Origin: Pseudomonadota bacterium
GTDB taxonomy: Bacteria > Pseudomonadota > Alphaproteobacteria > Caulobacterales > Caulobacteraceae
Direction: 5' to 3'
DNA length: 40,285 nucleotides
Assembly: GCA_018241335.1 (NCBI GenBank)
Contig: JAFEEA010000011.1
Coordinates: forward strand, 1-40,285
Below, in pieces: positions 23,662 through 32,683 of the stretch (positions are counted from its first letter, which is position 1; each line of letters begins with the position of its first letter). Made by a program: the position numbers and the translations under genes. The notes under the pieces are model-generated. The model saw nothing but the letters and a program-made list of their open reading frames with translations. It was not told the DNA's origin and ran no database searches.

Positions 23662-24234
23662 TCACGACCCCTTGGGGGGATTGACCTGTGATATCGCGGC
23701 TTTGCGGCCGTCCGCCAGTACGATGTCGCCGGGCTTCATGCCGGCGGGGCAGGCGCCTTTCCAGGCGGCGTCGACGACGAAGCGCTGCACGCCCGGCGTC
23801 GCCCCGCCCACCTGCGTGCGCTGCAGCTTCAGCTGGTAGCTCGAGACGAAGTCGCCCGTGGCCACGCCCGTGGTGGTCACCTCGCCGCCGCCCGGCGCCT
23901 TGCAGGTGGAGGCGAAGCTCCACGCCCCGTCGTCGCCGCGCTTCATGCCCGACTTGGAGCACAGGTCCCGGTTCAGGCTCTCGCCCAGATAGGCCATGGC
24001 CCGGTGCGCGCCCTCGTCCAGGCACAGCCGCGTCACCTGCGCCGTGCGCCCGTCCGAGACCTTCTGTTCCCACAGTCCCGCCTTGCGCGCGGCCGCGTCG
24101 GCGCCGGGCAAGGTCATGCGGGACTGGTCGCCCGGCCGGTGCGGCCGCTGGCACGCGCTCAGGCTCGCCAGGGCCGCGAGGCTCAACGCCGCCATCGCCC
24201 CGGCCCGCAAAGCCGTCTTCGTCAGGTGCGGCAT
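23662..24234 (-). CDS. DUF3617-type lipoprotein, upstream paralogue
   Basis: This 190-residue protein has a lipobox ending LSAC at Cys28. After it come KAGLWEQKVSDG, LCLDEGAHRAM, LCSKSGMKRGDDGAWSFASTC, GDFVSSYQLKL and CPAGMKPGDIVLADGRKA. Cysteines around the LC and FASTC segments are probably paired in disulfides. It is the first gene of the two-gene lipoprotein unit and clearly arose with its neighbour by tandem duplication. No biochemical role is known; envelope stress or ligand binding would be speculation. Confidence 0.75.
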   Translation of the reverse strand: MPHLTKTALRAGAMAALSLAALASLSACQRPHRPGDQSRMTLPGADAAARKAGLWEQKVSDGRTAQVTRLCLDEGAHRAMAYLGESLNRDLCSKSGMKRGDDGAWSFASTCKAPGGGEVTTTGVATGDFVSSYQLKLQRTQVGGATPGVQRFVVDAAWKGACPAGMKPGDIVLADGRKAAISQVNPPKGS

Positions 24235-24309
24235 GGATATCTCCCTCGCGCCGGCCTATCTGAGGTCAGACGATAGGGATCATCCGCCTGCTTGCCGAGC
24301 GAGTTCGCC

Positions 24310-24588
24310 ATGGACACGATTTTGCTGCGCGACAACGTGGCCGCCAGCCGCTTCGAACTGGACGTCGAGGGCCATGTGGCCTTCGCCGACTACCGCCGCC
24401 AGGGCGGGCGCCTGGTGATCGACCATGTCGAGACGCCGGCGGCGCTGCGCGGCGGCGGGGTGGCGGCCAGGGTCATGCAGGGCGTCGCCGACCAGGCCCG
24501 CCGCGAAGGCGCCAAGGTCGTCCCCATCTGCAGCTACGCCGTCGCCTGGTTCCAGCGCCACCCCGAGGCCGCCGACCTGCTGGGCTGA
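24310..24588 (+). CDS. Small YidJ-like GNAT N-acetyltransferase
   Basis: The protein has 92 residues, the short GNAT variant: FELDVEGHVAFADYRRQGGRLVIDHVETPAALRGGGVAARVMQGVADQARREGAKVVPICSYAVAWFQRHPE. The pyrophosphate loop is LRGGGVAARVM (usual RGKGIA form), and the CSYAVAWFQRHPE ending is typical. Members are small, single-domain and of mostly unknown substrate. ATG 24310 is preferred; an upstream TTG adds six residues. It is divergent from the lipoprotein pair. Confidence 0.85.
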   Translation: MDTILLRDNVAASRFELDVEGHVAFADYRRQGGRLVIDHVETPAALRGGGVAARVMQGVADQARREGAKVVPICSYAVAWFQRHPEAADLLG

Positions 24589-24673
24589 GGGCGTCAGGGC
24601 CAATAGGGCCGCGTTCCATCGCGCTCTGAGCAGCGCCGATTTGCCCACGAACCACCTTCCGGCTCTCTCCCCA

Positions 24674-24803
24674 CCCGCTCACCCCGGCGAAGGCCGGGGC
24701 CCAGAGAAGCCTATCCGCCACCAGGAATCCGAGGCGGGCATGGCCAGGCCAGTGGAAACCGGGAAGGCCAACCTGGGCCCCGGCGTTCGCCGGGGTGAGC
24801 GGG
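24674..24803. repeat. Inverted-repeat element (31-bp arms)
   Basis: Left arm 24674-24704 and right arm 24773-24803 are inverted copies with one mismatch; the core ACCCCGGCG...GCCGGGG is itself a stem. About 68 bp separate them. It looks like an interspersed REP/MITE-type element of GC-rich alphaproteobacteria, not a gene. The rest of 24589-24991 holds no gene or promoter I can support. Confidence 0.6.
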
Positions 24804-24991
24804 ATATTGGGGGGCTCCCGTTCGTGTGGCTTGTGCGGTTCGTGGACAGGTTTCCTTCGCCGCGCCTCTGACCGATCCCGCGCAACCCGAACCCGCGCCA
24901 AAGCCCAATTCGGGTATTCCCAGCCGCGTCGTAACCCTTTCATCACCCGGCGTCGGCATTGTCGGAGCCTTGGTGCAACAGGGTTTGTCGC

Positions 24992-26137
24992 GTGTCGGGG
25001 GCGAGCGTCCGCAATCTGGCCAATCTGCAGAACACCGCGTCGACGGCGCGGGTGCTCAACCTGCTGCGCATCGCCCAGCGCGCCGGCCAGGAGCCGGAGC
25101 ACGCCGCCAAGCCCTTCTTCCGCCACCCGCACCTCAACCGCGCCATCATCCTCAAGCACCGCCTGCGCCGCAACGAGCGCGACGTGTTCGCCGACGGGCG
25201 CATGACCGCCACCAAGATCGTCATTCCCATCGACGGCGCCGACCTCAAGCTTGGCGGCCGCTCGGTGTTCGTCGACCAGCTCAACTACGAGGCGGTGATG
25301 CAGGCCAGCCTCGGCGAGCGCTGGATGGCCACCACCGAGGACCGCGAGATGCTGGAGATCATCGACGCCCTGCCGTCGCTGGATCCCTTCCTGCTGCGCG
25401 AGCACCTCAAGCGCCACGGCCGCGAACCGGCCCGCAGCTACTTCGAGGTCTCCGACGCCGACCTCGCCCGCATGCACCGCTATGTGGAGGGCGAGATCCG
25501 CCAGCTCATCGACCTGTGCTTCGCCGGCGAGACCGACGGGCGGGCCGGGGCGGGCGCCAAGCTGGTGCGCAAGATCCTGTCGATCACGGTGGACGAGGAC
25601 ACCGAGCCCCTGCGCCTGACCCTGCGCCTGGAGAAGAACGAGTACCAGGAGGGCGTCTTCTGCTGGAAGGGCTTCCTCTACTACAAATGGACGGTGGCCG
25701 AATCCCTCAAGGACATCGAGCGGGTCTCCGCCGCCATCGCCGCCATGCGCCCCACCGGCCCGGTGGAGAGCGAGCTCAGGGCCTATCTCAACAAGGCCCG
25801 CGAAAGCCTCGCCCGCTCCGTGCTGCTGGTCCGCGACGCCGCGCGCGAGATGCTCAAGGTCTATGACATCGCCTTCGCCAGCCTCCTGGACGGCCAGCCC
25901 CAGGCGTTCCGAGAGTTCCTGCTGGGCGCGCCCTCGATGTTCGCCGACCTCGGCGAGCGCCTGGGCGCGGTGAACCACATCGTCAGCTTCTGGCGCTACC
26001 GCTTCCCCCTCGGCCGCCCGTCCTTCGTCGGCGCCGAGGAACTGGCCGAAACCTTCATGGACTTCGAGGACAGCCTCTCCTTCCCGGAGCTGCGCCGCCT
26101 GGCCGACCCGGCGTCCATGGCCCACGCCGTCGACTGA
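24992..26137 (+). CDS. Conserved hypothetical protein
   Basis: The protein is about 381 residues from GTG 24992 (TTG 24959 would add eleven). I do not recognise a family. It is soluble by sequence: no signal peptide or membrane span, many charged helices, with strings such as RILSITVDEDTEPLRLTLRLEKNEYQEGVFCWKGFLYYKWTVAE in the middle and a proline-poor C-terminal half rich in Leu, Arg and Glu. The central strands and LNLLRIAQRAGQEPEHAAKPFFRHPHLNRAIILKHRL near the start give no catalytic signature. Codon use matches the neighbourhood, so it looks resident rather than recently acquired. It is followed by the TPR gene 145 bp on, perhaps separately transcribed. Confidence 0.75.
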   Translation: MSGASVRNLANLQNTASTARVLNLLRIAQRAGQEPEHAAKPFFRHPHLNRAIILKHRLRRNERDVFADGRMTATKIVIPIDGADLKLGGRSVFVDQLNYEAVMQASLGERWMATTEDREMLEIIDALPSLDPFLLREHLKRHGREPARSYFEVSDADLARMHRYVEGEIRQLIDLCFAGETDGRAGAGAKLVRKILSITVDEDTEPLRLTLRLEKNEYQEGVFCWKGFLYYKWTVAESLKDIERVSAAIAAMRPTGPVESELRAYLNKARESLARSVLLVRDAAREMLKVYDIAFASLLDGQPQAFREFLLGAPSMFADLGERLGAVNHIVSFWRYRFPLGRPSFVGAEELAETFMDFEDSLSFPELRRLADPASMAHAVD

Positions 26138-26282
26138 ACGCCCACCTCGCGGCCCCGTGACCGGGTGGGTTTCGTCTCAAAATTGACATCCGCCGCGCCC
26201 GGGACGAAGCTCTGGGCCACACGACCGCCCTGCCTGACGCGTGGCGAGGACGCCGCGCCGGGGGCGGCGCAGGGAGAGTCCG

Positions 26283-26837
26283 ATGCGCGCTCGCGTCCTG
26301 GCGACGGCCATCCTGTTCGCCTTCACCACCACCGACGTCGCCTACGCCGCCGTCACCGTGTTCGGCAACGGCCAGGCCCACGACTGCTCGGAGGCCGCCT
26401 TCAAGGGCAAGTCCGACTCCGAGTCCATCCACGCCTGCGACTACGCCCTGGAGAACGAGGTGCTCGACAGCAAGGACCGCGCCGGCACCCTGATCAACCG
26501 CGGCGTCATGTTCCTGCGCAACGGCGACTTTTCCGCCGCCCGCCGCGACTTCGACGAATCCATCAAGGTCGACGGCAAGATCGGCGAGGCCTGGATCAAC
26601 CGCGGCGCCGTGTCGGTGGCGCAGAAGCAGTATTCCGAGGGCCTCTCCGACATCAACCACGGCCTCACCCTGGGCGTCGAAGCCCCGGAGAAGGCCTACT
26701 ACAACCGCGCCCTGGCCTATGAGGGCCTGGAGGACGCCAAGTCCGCCTACCTCGACTACCAGCAGGCCTTGACGCTGAAACCCGACTGGCAACTGCCCCA
26801 GCAGCAGCTCCTGCGCTTCACCGTCACGCGCCGCTAG
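26283..26837 (+). CDS. Secreted TPR-repeat protein
   Basis: The protein has 184 residues from ATG 26283 with GGGAGAG upstream. The signal peptide is about residues 1-22 (hydrophobic, ending VAYA). The mature part has three to four tetratricopeptide repeats: GTLINRGVMFLRNGDFSAARRDFDESIKVD, GEAWINRGAVSVAQKQYSEGLSDINHGLTLG, and KAYYNRALAYEGLEDAKSAYLDYQQALTLKPD. A short Cys-containing N-terminal segment with two cysteines (HDCSEAAF, HACDYAL) precedes them. Periplasmic protein-protein interaction is likely; no partner is indicated by the neighbours. Confidence 0.85.
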   Translation: MRARVLATAILFAFTTTDVAYAAVTVFGNGQAHDCSEAAFKGKSDSESIHACDYALENEVLDSKDRAGTLINRGVMFLRNGDFSAARRDFDESIKVDGKIGEAWINRGAVSVAQKQYSEGLSDINHGLTLGVEAPEKAYYNRALAYEGLEDAKSAYLDYQQALTLKPDWQLPQQQLLRFTVTRR

Positions 26838-26842
26838 CGCCA

Positions 26843-26995
26843 TCCCTCCCCTTCACGGGGAGGGACAGATCGCGAAGCGATCAGGGTGGGGAAGTCCGAC
26901 GCTTCCACGCAATCCCGTTCCGCTCGCCATCGCGGGCCTCACCTCACATCCCCACCCCGGCCCTTCGGGCCGACCCTCCCCGTGAAGGGGAGGGA
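26843..26995. repeat. Inverted-repeat element (22-bp perfect arms)
   Basis: Arms at 26843-26864 and 26974-26995 are perfect inverted copies built on CCCTCCCC-TTCACGGGGAGGG; inside, GGGTGGGGA (about 26884) and TCCCCACCC pair again. A second interspersed element, unrelated to the one at 24674, filling the gap between the convergent TPR and small secreted protein genes; it could also end both transcripts. Confidence 0.6.
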
Positions 26996-27000
26996 GGCCC

Positions 27001-27402
27001 CTACGGCGCCACGTTCGCCGGCAGGGCCGCGGCCTCGTCGGCCGTCAGCTTGCGCATGCCGCCGACGAAGCAGCTCTGCGAGCCGCCCGGCGCCTCCACC
27101 GCCAGCTTCAGGTCCGAGGCGCCGCAGATGGAGCCCGACCCGCGCGGCGAGATGACGATCTTGCCGCCGCCGTCCGCCAGCGGCGCGCAGTCGGCCGACA
27201 GGTCGATGCGCCAGACGTCCTTGCGCCCGGTCCGGGCATAGACGGTGCGCATGCCGTCCGCCTTGGTCCCGGTGATCTGCTGCACATAGAGGCACTGCCC
27301 CGCCGCCGCGGCGGGGGCGGGCAGGGTGGTCGCCAGCGTCGCCGGCAGGGCGGCGGCGGCCAGGACGATGGCGGGCGCGAAGATACGGGCGGCGACGGGC
27401 AT
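27001..27402 (-). CDS. Small secreted protein, possibly DUF6491-like
   Basis: This 133-residue protein starts at ATG 27402 behind GGAGGAAG. Signal peptide about 1-34 (hydrophobic, ending PAAAA). The mature part has four cysteines: GQCLYVQQITGTKADGMRTVYARTG, WRIDLSADCAPL, GSICGASDL and SQSCFVGGMRKLTADEAAALP, likely two disulfides. The WRIDLSADC / CFVGGMRKLT layout resembles small periplasmic proteins of Caulobacterales annotated as DUF6491, which I state from memory and with caution. Function unknown. Confidence 0.65.
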   Translation of the reverse strand: MPVAARIFAPAIVLAAAALPATLATTLPAPAAAAGQCLYVQQITGTKADGMRTVYARTGRKDVWRIDLSADCAPLADGGGKIVISPRGSGSICGASDLKLAVEAPGGSQSCFVGGMRKLTADEAAALPANVAP

Positions 27403-27500
27403 GGGCTTCCTCCACTTGCACTCGGAACGCGGCGCTCCCGGCTCCGTTGCCCAGGATGTAGGCTCCGCTGAATGACGTCGCCACTTCCCAAACGATCGCA

Positions 27501-27529
27501 TTGACAGCCTTCTGCACCCTATGTAGAGT
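27501..27529 (+). promoter_or_regulatory. Strong sigma70-type promoter, likely leaderless start
   Basis: TTGACA (27501-27506), 17-bp spacer, TAGAGT (27524-27529). Transcription would start about 7 bases later, at or within one base of ATG 27537, so the message would have no 5' leader. No ribosome site precedes the ATG, which agrees. Confidence 0.65.
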
Positions 27530-27536
27530 TTCGACT

Positions 27537-27836
27537 ATGGCTAAAGAACCGAGATTGACCGCCGAGGTTCTGAGGGTCCTGTCCGCCGTCGCGGGCGAAG
27601 AACTCTCGGGAGCTCAAATTGCCAAGATCACCTCACTTGCGAGCGGGTCGCTCTATCCAATTTTGCTGAGATTGGAGAAGGCGGGTTGGTTGGCAAGTCG
27701 GTGGGAAGATGGGGATCCAAGTGAGCTCGGTCGCCCGCGACGTCGGTTTTACACTATGACGGCGCTTGGATCGGCCAGAGCTAGGTCGGCAGCGAGAAGT
27801 CTAACCAACGCCGTGGGGAGGCTCGCTTGGACATGA
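27537..27836 (+). CDS. PadR-family transcriptional regulator
   Basis: This 99-residue protein is a short PadR winged helix: VLRVLSAVAGEELSGAQIAKITSLASGSLYPILLRLEKAGWLASRWE, then the wing ELGRPRRRFYTMTALG, both hallmarks of the family. It lacks the long C-terminal dimerisation helices of classic PadR, so it is a PadR-s1-like form or close to it. It probably binds its own promoter. Bases here are clearly more AT-rich than the neighbours, with codons such as AGA, ATA and TTA, which suggests transfer. Its stop overlaps the start of the next gene (ATGA), so the two are one functional unit. Confidence 0.8.
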   Translation: MAKEPRLTAEVLRVLSAVAGEELSGAQIAKITSLASGSLYPILLRLEKAGWLASRWEDGDPSELGRPRRRFYTMTALGSARARSAARSLTNAVGRLAWT

Positions 27837-28474
27837 GTGGGTATTTCTGGGCCTTCATCACTAGTGTAATTGCGGCTATTGCCGCGAATGAAGCAAAATC
27901 GTGGCTTCCGTGGATGCATGGCAAGCTTTTGAGGTTGGCTGTATCAGCGTTACCCGTTCACATGAAAGATAGATACGCGGAGGAATGGTCTAGCTTTGTT
28001 GCCGAAATACCCGGGGACATCGGAAAGCTGATATCGGTCTTTGGTTTTGTTTGGTTTTCTGTTGGCGTGAAGATTGAAAGGGCCGCCGAAAGATTCGGAA
28101 CATTGGCCAATGCGTCGGTGCGTCTGGCGCGAGCGTCGTTGGGGATCGTTTACTATACCGCGCTGCATACTGTTTCTAACGTTAGGAGAAGGGTTGATTT
28201 TCTTCCGAGAGTGAAGGGTTTGCGTAGGAATGGTCTGCGGCCGCCGAAGATTTTCATGGAGAATGGATTAATTGACGTGGTGGCAATTTCTATACAGTCC
28301 CGATTTAGCGAAGCTAGGCGAGCCGCGACAATTAGCGAATTGGAGATATTTGGTCGATGGCTGAAGGATCTTGAAGCTGTTATTCAAGAGAAGATCGCTG
28401 ATGGTGCCGATTCAGGGGCGGCGATAGATTCTTCGGAATTGAACATGAGGTTGCGAGACAGAGATTGGGACTAG
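27833..28474 (+). CDS. Membrane-anchored protein of unknown function, paired with PadR
   Basis: This 213-residue protein starts at ATG 27833 inside the PadR stop. It has one N-terminal hydrophobic segment (residues about 4-20), then a basic stretch, then RYAEEWSSFVAEIPGDIGKLISVFGFVWFSVGVKIE, containing a second hydrophobic segment. The EEW...PG...KL...GF pattern recalls small proteins found beside HTH regulators in many bacteria, stated from memory. The C-terminal half is charged, with a likely amphipathic helix (RRAATISELEIFGRWLKDLEAVIQEKI). It shares the low GC and odd codon use of the PadR gene. A membrane sensor or effector controlled by the regulator is a guess. Confidence 0.65.
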   Translation: MSGYFWAFITSVIAAIAANEAKSWLPWMHGKLLRLAVSALPVHMKDRYAEEWSSFVAEIPGDIGKLISVFGFVWFSVGVKIERAAERFGTLANASVRLARASLGIVYYTALHTVSNVRRRVDFLPRVKGLRRNGLRPPKIFMENGLIDVVAISIQSRFSEARRAATISELEIFGRWLKDLEAVIQEKIADGADSGAAIDSSELNMRLRDRDWD

Positions 28475-28544
28475 TGCTTGGTGTATCAGTAGCGTCTGCC
28501 AGCGGAATATAGGTTCGCCACCTCGCCCCCCGCGCACTCCCCTG

Positions 28545-28572
28545 TTGACCCTGCGTCGCAAGCGCCTAGGCT
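28545..28572 (+). promoter_or_regulatory. Candidate thiC promoter
   Basis: TTGACC (28545-28550) and TAGGCT (28567-28572) are 16 bp apart; start near 28580 would place the TPP aptamer at the very 5' end of the transcript. The -10 is a partial match. Confidence 0.4.
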
Positions 28573-28576
28573 GGAA

Positions 28577-30596
<2,020 letters not shown>

Positions 30597-30638
30597 GGGG
30601 CTCGGCCGCCTTTCGGCGCCTGCGCCTTTCCCCCCCGT

Positions 30639-30673
30639 CCGTCACCCCCGGGACTGACGCCCAAGGGTGACGG
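30639..30673. terminator. Hairpin between convergent thiC and arsN1-like genes
   Basis: CCGTCACCC (30639-30647) and GGGTGACGG (30665-30673) form a 9-bp stem with a 17-base loop, 43 bp after the thiC stop. No T-tract on either strand. Likely a bidirectional stop or processing hairpin. Confidence 0.4.
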
Positions 30674-30729
30674 AGAGAGGGGAGGGGCGAGGGCTTCTTT
30701 CGAAAGGGATCTCGCTTCGCCCACACCTT

Positions 30730-30742
30730 CCCCCCCCCCCCC
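30730..30742 (+). repeat. Thirteen-cytosine run
   Basis: An uninterrupted C13 homopolymer lies about 20 bp downstream of the arsN1-like stop. It is not in a coding frame. Length may be unreliable or variable. Confidence 0.8.
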
Positions 30743-30762
30743 TGAGGCGATCGCCCGCCCCT

Positions 30763-31266
30763 TCAATCCAAGTTCGCCGCGATCACCCGTTCCACGATGA
30801 CGTTGTCGCGCCAGGCGCCGTCCAGCTTGCCGTGGTTGCGGTGGACGCCGATCTCTTCGAAGCCCATCCGCGCCATCAGCGCCAGGCTGGCCCGGTTCTC
30901 GGGAAACACGCGCGACACCAGCTTCCACATCCCCTTCGCCTCGGCCGCCGCGATCAGGGCCTCCATCGCCGCCTGGCCGACGCCCCGCCCGCGCGCCTCG
31001 CGCCGCACATAGACCGAGAACTCGCCGATGCCTCGATAGCAGTCGCGCGGGGAATAGGGATGGGCGACGGCGTAACCCGCCACCCGGCCGTCGCCATCCT
31101 CCACCGCCAGGATCGCCAGGGCGTGGCCGAACCAGGCCTCGATCTGGGAAACGACGCGCGGTTCGGTCTCGAAGGTGGCGATGCGATCCTCGATGCCCTG
31201 GTTGTAGATCTCGGTGATCGCCGGGGCGTCCGCCAGCCGCGCCGGCCTCGCGCTCAGGTGCTTCAT
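30763..31266 (-). CDS. arsN1: ArsN1-like GNAT N-acetyltransferase (phosphinothricin/arsinothricin type)
   Basis: This 167-residue GNAT protein matches the phosphinothricin acetyltransferase group: RPARLADAPAITEIYNQGIEDRIATFETEPR near the N-terminus, YRGIGEFSVYVRREARGRGVGQAAMEALIAAAE with the RGRGVG acetyl-CoA loop, then RVFPENRASLALMARMGFEEIGVHRNHGKLDGAWRDNVIVERVI. Family members acetylate the amino group of phosphinothricin, methionine sulfoximine or the arsenical antibiotic arsinothricin. Here it is divergent from an ars operon and shares its operator, which favours the ArsN1 role. The transcript leader would be very short. The exact substrate is inferred from context. Confidence 0.8.
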   Translation of the reverse strand: MKHLSARPARLADAPAITEIYNQGIEDRIATFETEPRVVSQIEAWFGHALAILAVEDGDGRVAGYAVAHPYSPRDCYRGIGEFSVYVRREARGRGVGQAAMEALIAAAEAKGMWKLVSRVFPENRASLALMARMGFEEIGVHRNHGKLDGAWRDNVIVERVIAANLD

Positions 31267-31274
31267 CTTGCCTC

Positions 31275-31315
31275 TTGACGATTCGATATTTCTCGAAGTA
31301 TCGATATTGTATCAA
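31275..31315. promoter_or_regulatory. Shared divergent ars promoters with ArsR-type operator
   Basis: An AT-rich block in the 66-bp gap. Plus strand: TTGACG (31275-31280) with TATCGA at 18 bp. Minus strand: TTGATA (31315 to 31310) with GAAATA at 17 bp. Between them lie TTCGA-N6-TCGAA (31282-31297) and the perfect palindrome TATCGATA (31299-31306), both overlapping the two promoters. This is a fit for one ArsR site controlling both directions. Confidence 0.6.
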
Positions 31316-31332
31316 CTCTAGGAGACCCTGCC

Positions 31333-31797
31333 ATGAAGCGCCTGCATCTGCACGTCGCGGTGCCCGACCTAGCCCATTCGATCGGCTTCTACGCCACCCT
31401 GTTCGGCGCCCCGCCCACGGTGGTGAAGGACGACTACGCCAAGTGGATGCTCGACGATCCGCGCGTGAATTTCGCCATCTCCCAGCGCGGCGCCGCCGCC
31501 GGCGTCGACCATGTCGGCATCCAGGTGGAGAGCCCGGCGGAGCTGGCCGAACTCGCCGGCCGCCTCAAGGCCGCCGGCGCCACGACCGTCGACCAGACCG
31601 CCACCACCTGCTGCTACGCCAAGTCTGACAAGAGCTGGGTCGAGGATCCGGCCGGCGTGCGGTGGGAAACCTTCTTCACCTTCGGCGAAGCCGTCACTTA
31701 CGGCGAGGATGCGCCGCTCGAGGCCGCTCCGGCCGCCGCGGGGGCCTGCTGCGCCGCCGAACCGGCGCCGGCCGCGACGGCCTGCTGCGGCGCCTGA
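31333..31797 (+). CDS. arsI: ArsI/CadI-family metalloenzyme (organoarsenical C-As lyase-like)
   Basis: This 154-residue VOC-fold protein has the ArsI/CadI pattern: KRLHLHVAVPDLAHSIGFYATLFGAPPTVVKDDYAKWMLDDP, VDHVGIQVES (metal His60), the vicinal pair Cys93-Cys94 in TTCCYAKSDKSWVEDPAGVRWETFF, and Glu112 as metal ligand. ArsI cleaves the carbon-arsenic bond of trivalent methyl- and aryl-arsenicals using iron and oxygen. CadI homologues share the fold, but ars context decides for ArsI. The tail has two extra Cys-Cys pairs (139-140, 151-152), which may hold arsenic or metal. ATG 31333 has GGAG upstream; it opens the ars operon. Confidence 0.88.
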   Translation: MKRLHLHVAVPDLAHSIGFYATLFGAPPTVVKDDYAKWMLDDPRVNFAISQRGAAAGVDHVGIQVESPAELAELAGRLKAAGATTVDQTATTCCYAKSDKSWVEDPAGVRWETFFTFGEAVTYGEDAPLEAAPAAAGACCAAEPAPAATACCGA

Positions 31798-31799
31798 GG

Positions 31800-32141
31800 A
31801 TGCAGGCGCCCTCCGCCGTCACCGCCCTGTCGGCCCTCGCCCACGAGGGCCGGCTGGAGGTGTTTCGCCTGCTCGTGCGGGCCGGTCCCGAGGGCCTGGC
31901 GGCGGGCGAGATCGCCCGCCGCACCGGCGCCTTGCCCAACACCCTGTCCAGCAACCTCTCGATCCTGGCGGGCGCCGGACTGGTCAGTTCCAGGCGGGAA
32001 GGCCGCTCGATCATCTACGCCGCCGCCTTCGACCAGATGCGCAGCCTCCTGGCCTTCCTGATGGAGGACTGCTGCGGTGGAAACCCCGAAATCTGCGCGC
32101 CCTTGGCGGTCATCGCCGAGCGCGCGGCCGCCTGCTGTTAG
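31800..32141 (+). CDS. arsR: ArsR family arsenic-responsive repressor
   Basis: This 113-residue protein has a winged helix (LSALAHEGRLEVFRLLVRAGPEGLAAGEIARRTGALPNTLSSNLSILAGAGLVSSRREGRSIIYAAAF). The metal site seems to be C-terminal, with Cys91-Cys92 and Cys99 in EDCCGGNPEIC, like the Acidithiobacillus type, not the ELCVCDL motif of the E. coli type. Two further cysteines end the chain. It starts two bases after the arsI stop, without a strong ribosome site, so coupling is likely. It should repress both ars directions from 31275-31315 and release on binding As(III), or a methylated or other trivalent form. Confidence 0.92.
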   Translation: MQAPSAVTALSALAHEGRLEVFRLLVRAGPEGLAAGEIARRTGALPNTLSSNLSILAGAGLVSSRREGRSIIYAAAFDQMRSLLAFLMEDCCGGNPEICAPLAVIAERAAACC

Positions 32142-32152
32142 GAGCCATAATC

Positions 32153-32683
32153 GTGACCGACGCCCCGCGAAACGTCCTCTTCCTCTGCACCGGAAATTCG
32201 GCCCGCTCGATCCTGGCCGAGGCGATCATGAACCGGATGGGCAAGGGCCGCTTCCACGCCTTCTCCGCCGGCTCCATGCCCACCGGCGTGGTCAATCCGC
32301 ACGCCCTGGACCTGCTGCGCAGCCAGGGCTACCCAACCGAAGGCTACCGCTCCAAGTCGTGGGACGAGTTCGCCGAGGCGGCCACGGGCGGGGCCGGCGC
32401 GCCCAGGTTCGACTTCGTGTTCACCGTCTGCGACAACGCCGCCGCCGAGGTCTGCCCGATCTGGCCGGGGCAGCCGATCACCGCCCACTGGGGCATACCC
32501 GACCCGGCCGCCGCCAAGGGCTCTGACGCCGAGATCGGCCTCGCCTTCGCCGAGGCGTACCGCATGCTCTCCAACCGCATCGGCCTCTTCCTGAACCTGC
32601 CGATGGCCACCCTCGACCGCCTCTCGTTGCAGCGCCGCCTGGACGAGATCGGCAAGGTCGCCGGCGAGCCGCGCCCCGCATGA
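32153..32683 (+). CDS. arsC: Arsenate reductase, low-molecular-weight phosphatase type
   Basis: This 176-residue protein has the P-loop CTGNSARS, the CX5R anion site with Cys12 and Arg18, near the N-terminus. VFTVCDNAAAEVCPIWPG carries Cys93 and Cys101, and HWGIPDPA has the catalytic Asp. It reduces arsenate to arsenite and recycles through thiols (thioredoxin or glutaredoxin). GTG 32153 is preceded by GGAG at 32141-32144, and the stop overlaps the aqpS start (ATGA). It supplies the arsenite that the next gene's channel can release. Confidence 0.93.
   Translation: MTDAPRNVLFLCTGNSARSILAEAIMNRMGKGRFHAFSAGSMPTGVVNPHALDLLRSQGYPTEGYRSKSWDEFAEAATGGAGAPRFDFVFTVCDNAAAEVCPIWPGQPITAHWGIPDPAAAKGSDAEIGLAFAEAYRMLSNRIGLFLNLPMATLDRLSLQRRLDEIGKVAGEPRPA

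Noticed and set aside
24674..24803. Insertion sequence
   Set aside because: Inverted arms are present but the interior (about 68 bp) has no transposase; a non-autonomous element at most.
24473..26125. 550-residue minus-strand frame
   Set aside because: Crosses the inverted-repeat element and mirrors the 24992-26137 gene; no ribosome site or domain.
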